NCBI RefSeq assembly: GCF_900110075.1
Contig: NZ_FOCJ01000001.1
Span: forward strand, 1 to 64,000
Origin: Paenibacillus sp. OV219
GTDB taxonomy: Bacteria > Bacillota > Bacilli > Paenibacillales > Paenibacillaceae
Length of the DNA: 64,000 bases
Direction of reading: 5' to 3'
A model generated the notes under the pieces. That model was given only the letters and a program-made list of their open reading frames with translations, did not search any database and was not told the origin of the DNA. How positions within the stretch are numbered: the stretch's first letter is position 1; every line of letters begins with the position of its first letter. Shown here in pieces: positions 1 to 7,578 of this stretch. Position numbers and translations under genes: made by a program.

Positions 1-82
1 CTTTTATTATATGGGGGTCTTTATTCATTTTCATATACAGCTTAATAAATCTCAGTAGAATAAGTCATGTTAACAAAGGTAA

Positions 83-145
83 TTGAGCTAACGAGGAACG
101 ATAGTTCAACGAAACAAGGAGCACTTTGCCGTTGGCAGCGGCTCC
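83..145. repeat. Dispersed structured repeat, copy A
   Basis: The first half (83-109) is an imperfect palindrome, TTGAGCTAACG / CGATAGTTCAA around AGGAA. The second half (111-145) carries the GGAGC...GCTCC hairpin with an inner TGCC-GTT-GGCA stem. The same two-part design recurs at 2789, 7745 and, inverted or partial, elsewhere in the window. It lies just upstream of the small gene starting at 187. Confidence 0.7.
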
Positions 146-186
146 ATGTGTGTAAAGTGTGCAAAATCGTTTTAGGAGCTGTTTGG

Positions 187-629
187 ATGAAGAAGAAAAG
201 TACTTACATAATAATTCTATTATCATTCTTCTTAGTGATACTTAGCTTTAAATGTATTGAATCCCAAAGTCAAAGAAGAGAACTTCAAAAATCAATTGAT
301 ACCTCGTTTAGGTATCAACTAGGTAATGTTCTAGGAAGCTTCGGTATGCAAGTAATGATTATACGTACAGATCGATGATTTCAAGTGTATCTAGTGTGGC
401 AGCGATGTCGGAGCTGACTTCTTTTGAGGATGTTAACGATGATCTAGATATAAGCTTACACAACCTCTATATTTCATTAAGAGAAGTAAAGTCGAAAGAC
501 AGAGTCTTAGCACGAACCGAGGAATTACACGAAGTATTTTTTACATTGGTTCAAGATCCATCAAGTAAAGAAGCAACTAATAAATTGATCCAGATCGCAA
601 ACGAAACGTTTTTTAACGTCAAAGAATAA
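187..629 (+). pseudogene. Small membrane-anchored protein, split by a frameshift (or two coupled ORFs)
   Basis: Two reading frames make up this locus. The first (187-378, ATG with AGGAG upstream) encodes a lysine start, one hydrophobic helix (about residues 5-24) and a polar segment ending in RYQLGNVLGSFGMQ. The second (375-629, about 84 aa) is predicted helical and soluble (SSVSSVAAMSELTSFEDV...). They overlap by ATGA at 375-378. The second piece lacks its own convincing ribosome binding site and reads like the extracellular continuation of the first, so I favour one gene of about 145 aa broken by a frameshift near 355-380. Translational coupling of two peptides through the ATGA overlap is the alternative. 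No family is recognised. The next gene is convergent. Confidence 0.5.
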
Positions 630-673
630 ATCAAAACACCGGTGACCTTAAGCAGGTGACCGGCGTTTCCATA

Positions 674-1075
674 TTAGAGTTTCGGCATTTTGCTCTCATC
701 CATGTACAGCAGGTTCCAGCGGTGACCGTCCAGGTCGGCAAATCCTGCGCCGTACATCCACCCGTCAATTTCATTCGGCTTGCCAAAAATGCTTCCTCCG
801 GCAAACTCTACTTTTTGAATAAAGGTATCAACTTCTTCTCTGCTATCAGCACCAATGGAGAATATTACTTCTGCGCTATGGGAAGTATCTGCGATTTTCG
901 AACCTGTAAATTTCTCAAACTCCGCATCCGGGAACAGCAGAATCGTTGTTTGGCCTATGGCAAGTTTGGCTCTCTCGTTACCAACGCTCACCGCATGGAG
1001 TCCAATCTCATTGAAAAAGGCTGTTGACCTCTCAACATCTTTGACTGGCAGGTTAATCCAAATTTCCTGTGACAT
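674..1075 (-). CDS. VOC-fold (glyoxalase/bleomycin-resistance-like) protein
   Basis: A 133-aa protein of the vicinal oxygen chelate superfamily. It shows the paired beta-alpha-beta-beta-beta layout: INLPVKDVERSTAFFNEIG at the N-terminus (the typical strand-helix signature), a central ILLFPD strand, and the C-terminal FADLDGHRWNLLYMD, which matches the usual 'DPDGHxWEL' ending. It is closest in feel to the PhnB/lactoylglutathione-lyase-like cytoplasmic proteins common in Bacillales, whose substrates are mostly unknown. The ATG is preceded by CCAGGAGGC, a strong ribosome binding site. It stands alone, convergent with the split gene upstream. Family assignment is firm; the reaction cannot be told from sequence. 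Confidence 0.85.
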   Translation of the reverse strand: MSQEIWINLPVKDVERSTAFFNEIGLHAVSVGNERAKLAIGQTTILLFPDAEFEKFTGSKIADTSHSAEVIFSIGADSREEVDTFIQKVEFAGGSIFGKPNEIDGWMYGAGFADLDGHRWNLLYMDESKMPKL

Positions 1076-1147
1076 GGTTGTAGCCTCCTGGAATATATTT
1101 TCAACTTCTACTACTATACTATACTATACCTACTTCTGGCAGCAGAA

Positions 1148-1218
1148 GCGAGCAGTCTGCCAACGTAGCTGCTCCTTGTTTCGTTGTTTATATCATTCCT
1201 TAAGCTAACGGAGAACAA
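1148..1218. repeat. Dispersed structured repeat, copy B
   Basis: The hairpin arm GAGCAG-TC-TGCC...CTGCTCCTTGTTTCGTT (1148-1186) is followed by TTTATATCATTCCTTAAGCTAACGGAG (1187-1213). The stretch TATATCATTCCTTAAGCTAA is shared with the copy at 30463. Confidence 0.65.
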
Positions 1219-1232
1219 CACTACAATAAAGC

Positions 1233-1264
1233 AACAGCCTGCTGGAGAAATCCAGCAGGCTGTT
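1233..1264. terminator. Long perfect hairpin, terminator-like
   Basis: AACAGCCTGCTGGA and TCCAGCAGGCTGTT form a perfect 14-bp stem around GAAA. Only a short A/T run follows, so it may be a bidirectional terminator for the VOC gene at 674 or part of the adjacent repeat block. Confidence 0.5.
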
Positions 1265-1337
1265 AAAAAGTGTTTAGATTATAAAAAGACGAGCTGCTTG
1301 TTACGTTAGCCATTCTGGAAACGGTGGTAAAAGCTGC

Positions 1338-1371
1338 GAAAGCCCCTTTCGATCAATACGAGAGGGCTTTC
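1338..1371. terminator. Hairpin after the double-VOC gene
   Basis: GAAAGCCC and GGGCTTTC are paired across a loop, directly downstream of the minus-strand gene ending at 1382. A plausible intrinsic terminator, although the T-run is weak. Confidence 0.4.
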
Positions 1372-1381
1372 AATGATATGA

Positions 1382-2380
1382 TTAGGCTTCGCCGCTCCTT
1401 CTCATGCCTCCAAGAATAATGCTGTACCCGTCCGGGTCCGTAATACGCGCATCGAGAAAGTCCCATCCATCATTTGAGGTTTCAAACGGTTCCGTTCCGA
1501 TCGTACCGCCTTGGGATCGTACTTCGTCAACGATAAGAAGTACATCCTCCCATGATACATGAACAAATGTATCCCACGGGAAATCGGGGCCTTCCCATAA
1601 ACCCTCAACGTCTCTGACTTTAGCGCATTGGGCATTCGGACATACATCGTGCGGAGATGCCGCCTGCTGCAAAATCACTTCCATCACAGGATACGGTGCC
1701 TCCGGATCACCTCGTCTTGCATACCCGGAATCGTTCACCTCGTCGCATCCCAGCACTTTTTTGTACCAGTCTAGCGATTTCTTCAAATCGGAAACAAGGC
1801 GTACTTGAACCGTCTTTATAAACTTATCTTCCGGCAGCTGCGAAATCGGTTCTTCCGTCTGTGAACGGTTGGCGCTCAAAACAATGTTGTAACCGTCATA
1901 ATCGGTAATATGCGCTTTCATGTAGAGTCGGCCTTCGTGCGCGTATTCATAAGGCTCTACTGAAATTTTACCACCTCTGCTGCGTACTTCCTCGATGATA
2001 TAAGCGAGGTTATTCCACGCGACCTCAACTAAAGAATCACAGCCATACGCCGAGCTTGCCGCTTCCGCTAGTTCATCCGTGCACTTCTGTGCAACTGCGT
2101 TCGGGCGAATATGGTCCGGCGAAGCGGCTGTGCTGACAATGAGCCCCATGCCCCCTCTGTCTCCCCGAGTTGCATGTCCATAGCCACTGATGTCGTGACA
2201 TTGCAGAACATTGCGATACCATTCCTGAGACTTTCTGATATCGGATACTAGACGTACAGGGAACGTTAATCCAAATTCTCCTCTTCCGACCGGTTCGTTG
2301 GAAGTCCAAATGACAGCTCCTCTGCTACAAATATTGGTGATACCATCTTCGCCTGACAGGCTCCACAACAAATATATCAT
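1382..2380 (-). CDS. Tandem two-domain VOC-fold protein
   Basis: About 332 aa with two VOC half-domains. Each begins with a near-identical phrase (FPVRLVSDIRKSQEWYRNVL at about residues 40-60 and VQVRLVSDLKKSLDWYKKVL at about 190-210) and ends with ITDYDGYNIVLS or ITDPDGYSIILGG. The duplication is visible along the whole length (EEVRSRGGKISVEPYEY versus DEVRSQGGTIGTEPFET). Such pairs build one metal-centred active site; the substrate is unknown. The ATG at 2380 has no convincing ribosome binding site and the first ~35 residues look atypical, so the true start may be internal or the 5' end may have been altered. The neighbours are unrelated small genes. Confidence 0.75.
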   Translation of the reverse strand: MIYLLWSLSGEDGITNICSRGAVIWTSNEPVGRGEFGLTFPVRLVSDIRKSQEWYRNVLQCHDISGYGHATRGDRGGMGLIVSTAASPDHIRPNAVAQKCTDELAEAASSAYGCDSLVEVAWNNLAYIIEEVRSRGGKISVEPYEYAHEGRLYMKAHITDYDGYNIVLSANRSQTEEPISQLPEDKFIKTVQVRLVSDLKKSLDWYKKVLGCDEVNDSGYARRGDPEAPYPVMEVILQQAASPHDVCPNAQCAKVRDVEGLWEGPDFPWDTFVHVSWEDVLLIVDEVRSQGGTIGTEPFETSNDGWDFLDARITDPDGYSIILGGMRRSGEA

Positions 2381-2609
2381 ATGAACTTAAACCAAACTAT
2401 TACTTAATTGCTATAATTATCCTAAATATAAAATAGCTGTATCCAACAGGATCTATATTAATTGCAAGTGGGAGACTGCCATGGCTCAGCCAGGGGGAGG
2501 AATGACCGCAGTAGCATCGGCAGCCTGTTCCGAACGGGGCAGAATAGTTGAATAAGCAATATCTTTTATATAATGAAATGAAGGATACGTTGGGGAGGGA
2601 TACAGTGCT

Positions 2610-2777
2610 ATGTCACATCCGTATGGACAATTTGAAGGCTCACCATTATGGGAAGTTATTAATAAAGGGATAAATGACCTTGTAGAGAATAACGACCTCG
2701 AAGAAATAACAAAAAGAGAATACATAGTTGGCTATCTTTGTAAACTAATCAATGAATCAATAATGGCAAAACCCTAA
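2610..2777 (+). CDS. Small conserved-looking protein, 55 aa
   Basis: The ATG at 2610 follows GGGGAGGG at a good distance, and the frame runs to TAA at 2775. The peptide (MSHPYGQFEGSPLWEVINKG..., ending in REYIVGYLCKLINESIMAKP) is acidic-amphipathic and helical, with no signal or membrane segment. I associate this WxxINKGIxDLxxN / IVGYLCK pattern with short Bacillales proteins of unknown function, but cannot name a family. Repeat copy C begins 12 bases after the stop, giving the gene-plus-repeat arrangement seen elsewhere in the window. Confidence 0.65.
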   Translation: MSHPYGQFEGSPLWEVINKGINDLVENNDLEEITKREYIVGYLCKLINESIMAKP

Positions 2778-2788
2778 ATAGTAGGTAC

Positions 2789-2880
2789 TGAACTAACAGG
2801 ACACGTTAGCTGAACAAACAAGGAGCAGTTTGCCGGCGACAGCTGCTCCTTGTTTCGTTGAAGTAACGGGCAGAATAGTT
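2789..2880. repeat. Dispersed structured repeat, copy C (complete)
   Basis: One of the two fullest copies. GAACTAACAGGACACGTTAGCTGAAC comes first. The hairpin follows: ACAAGGAGCAG, TT, TGCCGGCGACA, G, CTGCTCCTTGT. GTAACGGGCAGAATAGTT closes it. The 11-bp outer stem is perfect and the inner stem is TGcC/GaCA with unpaired TT opposite G. Confidence 0.75.
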
Positions 2881-3023
2881 CCATACATATGTGTTAAATG
2901 TAGTGTTCTGTCCATACATAACCCGGGGATATCGAACGATTGCCTTCTAATTATTTGGGAGGCATTTGGACGAACCGGATCGATCGAATCGCGAAGTTAT
3001 ACAACGATCATTCTTCTGAATAA

Positions 3024-3236
3024 TGCATTTATCAAGGGAATGTTTCGATCTGTTCGAGGAAAGAAATAGTTGAGTTTGTATTGAGTAGTGGAGCTCATAT
3101 TTTTACTAGGATAGAAGATATTGAAGGTTATGAGCGAGTTCATTATTTATTCTTTCCGCAACTAGGAGCAACAGTACCAAAAAGGCATCCGGCTCTTAAA
3201 GCACATGGGAAGCATTCACTACAATCGTGGAATTAA
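3024..3236 (+). pseudogene. Orphan 3' gene fragment
   Basis: An open frame without a good start codon runs from a stop at 3021 to TAA at 3234. Its C-terminal part (KEIVEFVLSSGAHIFTRIED, then GYERVHYLFFPQLGATVPK) has protein-like composition. It is probably the tail of a decayed gene whose 5' part was lost beside repeat copy C. No family recognised. Confidence 0.3.
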
Positions 3237-3384
3237 TGTATAATTTTATTTAGTAAGAAAGATGGATTGCGAAGTTTTTAAAGTCGGAAGGAAGGAGCGA
3301 AAGGGTTTTCTGAAACGAGAGTATGACGGGGCTATTTTTACGAGATTCCGCGAAGTATTATCTTGAAAAGGGAGCGTGCATGAC

Positions 3385-3513
3385 ATGGAATGGGCATTGG
3401 TAATAATGACGGGTATTATTTGTATAACTATTGGCGTATGCGTATGGATTAATCGAAATAAACCGAGAAGTGAACATTGTGCAGAATGCAAACAAAGACT
3501 ACAAAACAATTAA
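3385..3513 (+). CDS. Tiny single-helix membrane protein, 42 aa
   Basis: The ATG at 3385 follows GGGAGCGTGC. The peptide has one hydrophobic helix at residues 2-23 (WALVIMTGIICITIGVCVWI), then a basic stretch and a C-terminal CAEC motif. One helix plus a cytosolic CxxC could bind metal or sit with a larger membrane partner; nothing else can be said. A small terminator follows at 3559. Confidence 0.5.
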   Translation: MEWALVIMTGIICITIGVCVWINRNKPRSEHCAECKQRLQNN

Positions 3514-3558
3514 ATAAAATGAACACGACTCATCTTTTGGGCTTTTCTATCATAATAG

Positions 3559-3580
3559 CCGCGTGCTACGCGGTTTTTTA
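3559..3580 (+). terminator. Intrinsic terminator
   Basis: CCGCG-TGCTA-CGCGG followed by TTTTTTATTTTAT, 45 bases after the 42-aa ORF. A second inverted repeat without a T-run (ACGACTTCTTGT / ACAAGAAGTTGT) lies at 3591-3626. Confidence 0.65.
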
Positions 3581-3687
3581 TTTTATGGATACGACTTCTT
3601 GTCCTTTCCAAAAAACAAGAAGTTGTATATTCCCGATAAAATGATTTTAGAACAAGGCTATCTGCGTGGTAACCATTTACGTTCTTT

Positions 3688-3709
3688 TGAACTAACGAGG
3701 AACGATAGT
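3688..3709. repeat. Dispersed repeat core, copy D
   Basis: TTGAACTAACGAGGAACGATAG matches the left palindromic half of copy A almost exactly; the hairpin half is missing. It lies 54 bases upstream of the gene at 3763. Confidence 0.6.
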
Positions 3710-3762
3710 ACATCCAGGCAGCCTGTTATGTGAATGGGCCCAAAAAAGGGAGGGCAATATGA

Positions 3763-4530
3763 ATGGACAGGATTCAAGAACTTGCATTTGTTTTTCCACA
3801 GAACACAGAAGCAGAGCGAGAGTGGGGAGCTCAATTTAGCAATATTCTGGAGGGAATCCCTTCGAGTAGGCTAGGTAGTACGGCTTTGCCTAGAATCGCA
3901 TTTCGGTGGGAGAAAGTAGCATTACCAACTGTCTCGTGGAGCAATATAACGGACTCGGAAAACACATTCCCTCTTGGCCATGCAGTTGATCAATTGGTAT
4001 CGGTGCAGGAGGAAGCGATGTCAATCGAACAACTATACCGGCGACTTGAAGGTAGGCTTATTGGTATGGATCATGCAGGCATAAACATTCCTGCAGCATC
4101 AATGCCGCCTTTAAAGTGGAAGGACATGCTTGTGGAACTCGCAAAAAGAGCTGCATTATATCGCTACCCGGGTGAGGACTGGCCGTTCATCATACCTGCG
4201 GAGGAAGAGGAATTCGCGACTGATATTACTAATTTTTCAATCAAACGCACACCAAAGTTTGAGCTCGTTTACGATCAGTACACGAATGTTCCAATTTTCC
4301 AATTTGCGTTAGAAACAGATCTAACGAGAGACGAGTTAGAGAACCTTTTCCCTGACCCGATTGGATTCGCGATTCCTGGTCTGGACGAGATTTTTCGATC
4401 ACTATTTATTCGTCATCCTTGGGAAGGGGAGATGGCCATCCGGTTTGATCTCTACTATAAGCCTACTAGCAATGAGCTGTCTGACTGGGAGACCGGGGAA
4501 TGGTTAGTTGTGAGCGGCGGACGAATGTAA
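3763..4530 (+). CDS. Uncharacterised 255-aa soluble protein
   Basis: ATG at 3763, 9 bases after AGGGAGGG. It is acidic and tryptophan-rich with no signal peptide or membrane helix. Notable segments are WKDMLVELAKRAALYRYPGEDWPFI in the middle, FELVYDQYTNVPIFQFALET, and a C-terminal half (DPIGFAIPGLDEIFRSLFIRHPWEGEMAIRFDLYY) that looks like a small alpha/beta domain. No family is recognised. It stands alone between repeat copy D and the membrane protein at 4742, so it behaves like one of the accessory single-gene units of this zone. An out-of-frame ATG at 3759 overlaps the start. Confidence 0.7.
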   Translation: MDRIQELAFVFPQNTEAEREWGAQFSNILEGIPSSRLGSTALPRIAFRWEKVALPTVSWSNITDSENTFPLGHAVDQLVSVQEEAMSIEQLYRRLEGRLIGMDHAGINIPAASMPPLKWKDMLVELAKRAALYRYPGEDWPFIIPAEEEEFATDITNFSIKRTPKFELVYDQYTNVPIFQFALETDLTRDELENLFPDPIGFAIPGLDEIFRSLFIRHPWEGEMAIRFDLYYKPTSNELSDWETGEWLVVSGGRM

Positions 4531-4741
4531 GATGATTCCTAACGCTCGGGTACCAGGAGCATGCCAATTCTGATGTTTAGCCGCGGACAATCGATGCGTG
4601 TGGGTAGCAGATTTTTATGGACGATCTTTCAATCTGTCGTGGTATAATATATGAATGGAAACTATACTTCTACAAAAATGGTAGCCGAAGGGTTTTCTCT
4701 TAAATTCTTTGATTAGACGCTAAAATCGGAGGTAAATCATT

Positions 4742-4990
4742 GTGAAGAAGTATTTTACGAATTTCACGAAAAAGAACATGTTAATGATTTTGGGCAATGC
4801 GTTGGCGTATATTATCTTAGGATTTCTTCTATTAATGGTACTGGTAATGCTTGGAGCTATAGAAGGCGATGCGATAAAAGGAATTATCAATATATTTGTT
4901 ACAGTTATTGTAGGTTTGATGTTATTAGGCGTTATTGCTTGGTGTGTAAATGCATTTTTGATATCGCGATTTGTTAAACGCGACAAATAG
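4742..4990 (+). CDS. Small two-helix membrane protein, 82 aa
   Basis: The GTG start at 4742 follows CGGAGGTAAATCATT. There are two strongly hydrophobic helices: about residues 14-38 (MLMILGNALAYIILGFLLLM) and about 48-72 (GIINIFVTVIVGLMLLGVIA). A positively charged tail (SRFVKRDK) suggests both ends are cytosolic. No family recognised. A clear intrinsic terminator follows, so it is probably monocistronic. A TATAAT at about 4650 is a possible -10 element. Confidence 0.65.
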   Translation: MKKYFTNFTKKNMLMILGNALAYIILGFLLLMVLVMLGAIEGDAIKGIINIFVTVIVGLMLLGVIAWCVNAFLISRFVKRDK

Positions 4991-4997
4991 TAAGCCT

Positions 4998-5026
4998 AAA
5001 ACCCGATCTCTGGATTGGGTTTTTTT
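4998..5026 (+). terminator. Intrinsic terminator
   Basis: AAACCCGAT / ATTGGGTTT stem with a small loop and a seven-T run, immediately downstream of the 82-aa membrane protein. Confidence 0.75.
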
Positions 5027-5165
5027 GATTCCGAATGGCTGTTGACAACAGATCAGGAGATGTAAAAACGAAATCGAAAGTGAAAATAGGGTATATATGA
5101 CAACGGATCGGATTAGTAATTAAGTGTTGAGTTTGCAATACAGAAGAAATGGAGGCGATAGTAAA

Positions 5166-5258
5166 ATGGAGTCGAACTGCGAAGGGATGGAAATAATCTT
5201 GGGTTTATTCAATGCTAACGAGCACAAAATCTCGACCCCCTTATTAAATATAACTTAG
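5166..5258 (+). CDS. Possible 30-aa peptide
   Basis: ATG preceded by GGAGGCGATAGTAAA, with a short frame ending in TAG inside the terminator-type repeat. The last ten codons lie in sequence that is repeated at 31083, where no start is present. It may be a leader peptide or an accidental frame inside a conserved non-coding element. Confidence 0.25.
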   Translation: MESNCEGMEIILGLFNANEHKISTPLLNIT

Positions 5259-5290
5259 ACCCGCAGCCTGTTGCTGTGGGTCTCTTTTTT
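5227..5290 (+). repeat. Terminator-type dispersed repeat, copy 1
   Basis: AAATCTCGACCCCC...AATATAACTTAG precedes a terminator: stem AGACCCGCAGC / GCTGTGGGTCT at 5257-5283, then a T-run. The whole ~64 bp is almost identical to 31083-31147. In both places a TAACRGRSAG-like repeat core follows within 10-20 bases. Confidence 0.7.
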
Positions 5291-5448
5291 AGTCCCACTA
5301 ACGGACAGCTTTATTGAACAAGTTGTAAATCAAGCATCAATATGCTACATTAACAACAATAATATAATAAAAAACAATACTAATTTATTGTAAAACAATA
5401 AACGGTATGTTAGAATTTTTTCATAATTAGATTAGCGAGGTGCTCTTT

Positions 5449-5931
5449 ATGAAACGGGGAACAACACTCTTTTTGAAGATGGCTGATATTCTTATTGGAA
5501 TCCCAGTTCTTGCCTTCTGCATATTTTTGGTGCCAAGGATCGGGAATTTTGCTGGAGAATCGTATCCAGATATTGCTTATATGAAATCGCTCGTTTTAAT
5601 TGATATGTACGCGGCAGCGATACCTTTTTACTTTGCTTTGTATCAAGCTTTTAAGCTTTTGAACTATATTGACCAGAACCAAGCGTTCTCGGAATTATCC
5701 GTAAAGGCTTTAAAGAATATTAAAGTCTGTGCCATCACAATCAGTACTGTGTACCTGCTAGGTATGCCGCTCTACTATCTCATGGCGCAGAAGGTTGACC
5801 CTCCAAGTTTCATGCCAATCGGATTGGTTATTATTTTCTCATCTATGGTGATCGCCGTGTTTGCTGCTGTTCTCCAAAGACTTTTGCAAGAAGCTATAAA
5901 GATAAAATCAGAATCTGATTTAACGATCTGA
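5449..5931 (+). CDS. DUF2975 membrane protein (YoaS-like)
   Basis: 160 aa from the ATG at 5449, which follows GCGAGG at 8 bases (an upstream in-frame GTG at 5440 lies inside that site). It has four hydrophobic segments: about residues 8-28, 45-65, 100-120 and 130-152, with the conserved pattern of DUF2975 (LVLIDMYAAAIPFYFALYQAFKLLNYID, then AFSELSVKALKNIKVCAI). In Bacillus the DUF2975 protein YoaS is paired with the small XRE regulator YozG, and the same pair is present here 10 bases downstream. Function is unknown; a membrane component controlled by its own repressor is the usual inference. Confidence 0.8.
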   Translation: MKRGTTLFLKMADILIGIPVLAFCIFLVPRIGNFAGESYPDIAYMKSLVLIDMYAAAIPFYFALYQAFKLLNYIDQNQAFSELSVKALKNIKVCAITISTVYLLGMPLYYLMAQKVDPPSFMPIGLVIIFSSMVIAVFAAVLQRLLQEAIKIKSESDLTI

Positions 5932-5941
5932 GGTGAATATC

Positions 5942-6160
5942 ATGGCGATTATCATTAATGTTGATGTGATGTTGGCAAAAAGGAAAATGAGCGTAACTGA
6001 GCTTTCGGAGAGGGTTGGAATTACGATGGCGAATCTCTCTATTCTGAAGAATGGGAAGGCTAAAGCGATTCGTTTTTCAACATTAGAAGCGATATGTAAG
6101 GCTTTGGAATGTCAGCCGGGTGATATTTTGGAGTATAAAAGCGATGAAGAAACTCAATAA
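5942..6160 (+). CDS. Small XRE-family transcriptional regulator (YozG-like)
   Basis: A 72-aa, single-domain Cro/C1-type helix-turn-helix protein: MLAKRKMSVTELSERVGITM (helices 1-2) then ANLSILKNGKAKAIRFSTLEAICKALECQPGDIL (recognition helix and the 'CQPGDIL' ending). ATG at 5942 with GAGGTG 7 bases upstream. The length and ending match the YozG/YdzL-type regulators that follow DUF2975 genes. It probably represses its own two-gene operon through the AT-rich upstream region near 5340-5410. Confidence 0.9.
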   Translation: MAIIINVDVMLAKRKMSVTELSERVGITMANLSILKNGKAKAIRFSTLEAICKALECQPGDILEYKSDEETQ

Positions 6161-6176
6161 AAACAGACAATAAACA

Positions 6177-6207
6177 AGCCATGCGCACCTGTGAGTGCAC
6201 ATGGCTT
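6177..6207. terminator. Bidirectional intrinsic terminator
   Basis: AAGCCATGCGCAC / GTGCACATGGCTT hairpin between the convergent XRE gene and the ferritin-like gene at 6217, with a T-rich side. Confidence 0.7.
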
Positions 6208-6216
6208 CATTTATTA

Positions 6217-7578
6217 TTAGCCGGAAGTCGCCGCCAGCTTCTTCACGTTCTCCCGGAGCTCCTCGATCAGCTGCGGCCACCATTCCGTCTGCTCCGACCA
6301 CGCCGCGGTCTTTGTATCCGCCTCCGACCACACTTTCATGGCTTGATCCGCGATTTCCGTCGTCGCCGTCAAGCTGCCGTAATCCTTCACGAGCCACTTG
6401 CGTCCAATCTGGGCATGCAGCACCTCATCCGCCCAATCGTAATCCTGGATCAGCATGGCGATTGGGTTGCCCGTATCCTTGGCGATTTCCCATTCCTTCT
6501 GCTTGCCGGTCTGTTTCGGCATCAGGCTTTGCTCGATCCGCCACAGAATAAGATGTGCCTCTGTAGGGCTGAGATCCGTGTTCAGAATCATGGAGGCCCC
6601 CATCGGAATCGGATATTTATAGAACGGGACGCCGCCGTAATAGAGACCAATTTCTCCGAGCATCGCATGCCTTGTTTCATCCCACAGCTGTCGGCTCAGA
6701 TCGGTGTAGTACTCCCACGGTTTGCCCTCGATTTTGTATAAAATAGGTCCCATCCATTCTGGCACGTCCATTTCCCGGAGCCGTTTGTAGACGAGGGAAT
6801 ACGCGCGCTCTTCCTGGGAGCAGCTTTCGTCCCAGAAATACGTATCGATTTGTGCGGATGTATTGTAGGGGTCAATAAACCGTTCATCTCTTCTCGGCAC
6901 AGGGTCCATCTCGTACTTCTGCCCGTCGGAGCGCGGCGTCAGTTCACACGCTACTAGCATGTCATCGCCGAATATGCCGCCGGCCTCACGAAGAAATGAT
7001 TGGAGATGTTGCTCCCACTGCTCCGCATGACGCTCCTTCTCAGGCGAATCGACTAGTGCGGCCAGCGCCTGCTCGCCCCATGCTAGCATTTCCTCTTGAT
7101 CCTGCAGCATGCCGCGCAGCAGGCGGTAGGTAGGGTGCTCGGTAATCCGGTTCATCTCATCAAGATATCGGTTAAGCGCCTTGATGGCCTCCGTGCGAAT
7201 GACGCGATAAAATCCGACGAGTAGCTCGATCGTATCATCACCGCGGATCGCTTCGTCGAGCCAGACGCGAAGCTTCTCATCTGGCACTTGGTCAAGACCG
7301 AGAGGCGGCTCGCGCATCTCGGACACTCGTTTGCGGATGGCGGCGCTGTGTTCGGCGTCAAGCCACAGATGATAGCCGAAGGCGCATTTCACTTCCCACT
7401 CTGGCACTCGGGCCAGATGCGCGGCCAGCATTTGATTGAGTCCTTTGGAAATATAGTTAAACCGTTTCAGCAGCTCGACGCTCCGGTCGACGGTGAATCC
7501 GGGCTTGCATGCATCTTCGTACGAGCAAATGCCAGCAAGAGGAGGTATTCCTTTATTGTCAATAATCGTTCTCTTCAA
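6217..7578 (-). CDS. Ferritin-like (di-iron fold) protein, 453 aa
   Basis: It starts with TTG at 7578, with GGGAG about 10 bases upstream. Helical, with repeated carboxylate/His pairs typical of ferritin-like di-iron enzymes: WLDAEHSA (about residue 73), WDETRHAMLGEIGLYYGG (about residue 315) and DYDWADEVLHAQIGRKWL (about residue 393). The DExxHAxxG pattern resembles DUF455/MiaE-like proteins that hold two irons for oxidation chemistry. A DUF455-type relative is a suggestion, not a firm call, since the N-terminal 250 residues are unfamiliar. No signal peptide. Monocistronic, convergent with the XRE gene. The substrate is unknown. Confidence 0.55.
   Translation of the reverse strand: MKRTIIDNKGIPPLAGICSYEDACKPGFTVDRSVELLKRFNYISKGLNQMLAAHLARVPEWEVKCAFGYHLWLDAEHSAAIRKRVSEMREPPLGLDQVPDEKLRVWLDEAIRGDDTIELLVGFYRVIRTEAIKALNRYLDEMNRITEHPTYRLLRGMLQDQEEMLAWGEQALAALVDSPEKERHAEQWEQHLQSFLREAGGIFGDDMLVACELTPRSDGQKYEMDPVPRRDERFIDPYNTSAQIDTYFWDESCSQEERAYSLVYKRLREMDVPEWMGPILYKIEGKPWEYYTDLSRQLWDETRHAMLGEIGLYYGGVPFYKYPIPMGASMILNTDLSPTEAHLILWRIEQSLMPKQTGKQKEWEIAKDTGNPIAMLIQDYDWADEVLHAQIGRKWLVKDYGSLTATTEIADQAMKVWSEADTKTAAWSEQTEWWPQLIEELRENVKKLAATSG

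Larger units (their letters stand above)
5027..5448. other. Gene-poor stretch with mini-ORF, terminator repeat and AT-rich promoter region
   Basis: It contains a possible 30-codon ORF (5166-5258), the terminator-type repeat described separately, and a repeat core ACTAACGGACAGCTTTATTGAAC at 5297-5319. A very AT-rich segment (about 5340-5410) has repeated ACAATA/TATTGT words that could be promoter/operator sequence for the DUF2975-XRE pair. Nothing longer is coding. Confidence 0.5.

Noticed and set aside
2486..2725. Minus-strand frame opposite the 55-aa gene
   Set aside because: No ribosome binding site; the plus-strand frame has protein-like content.
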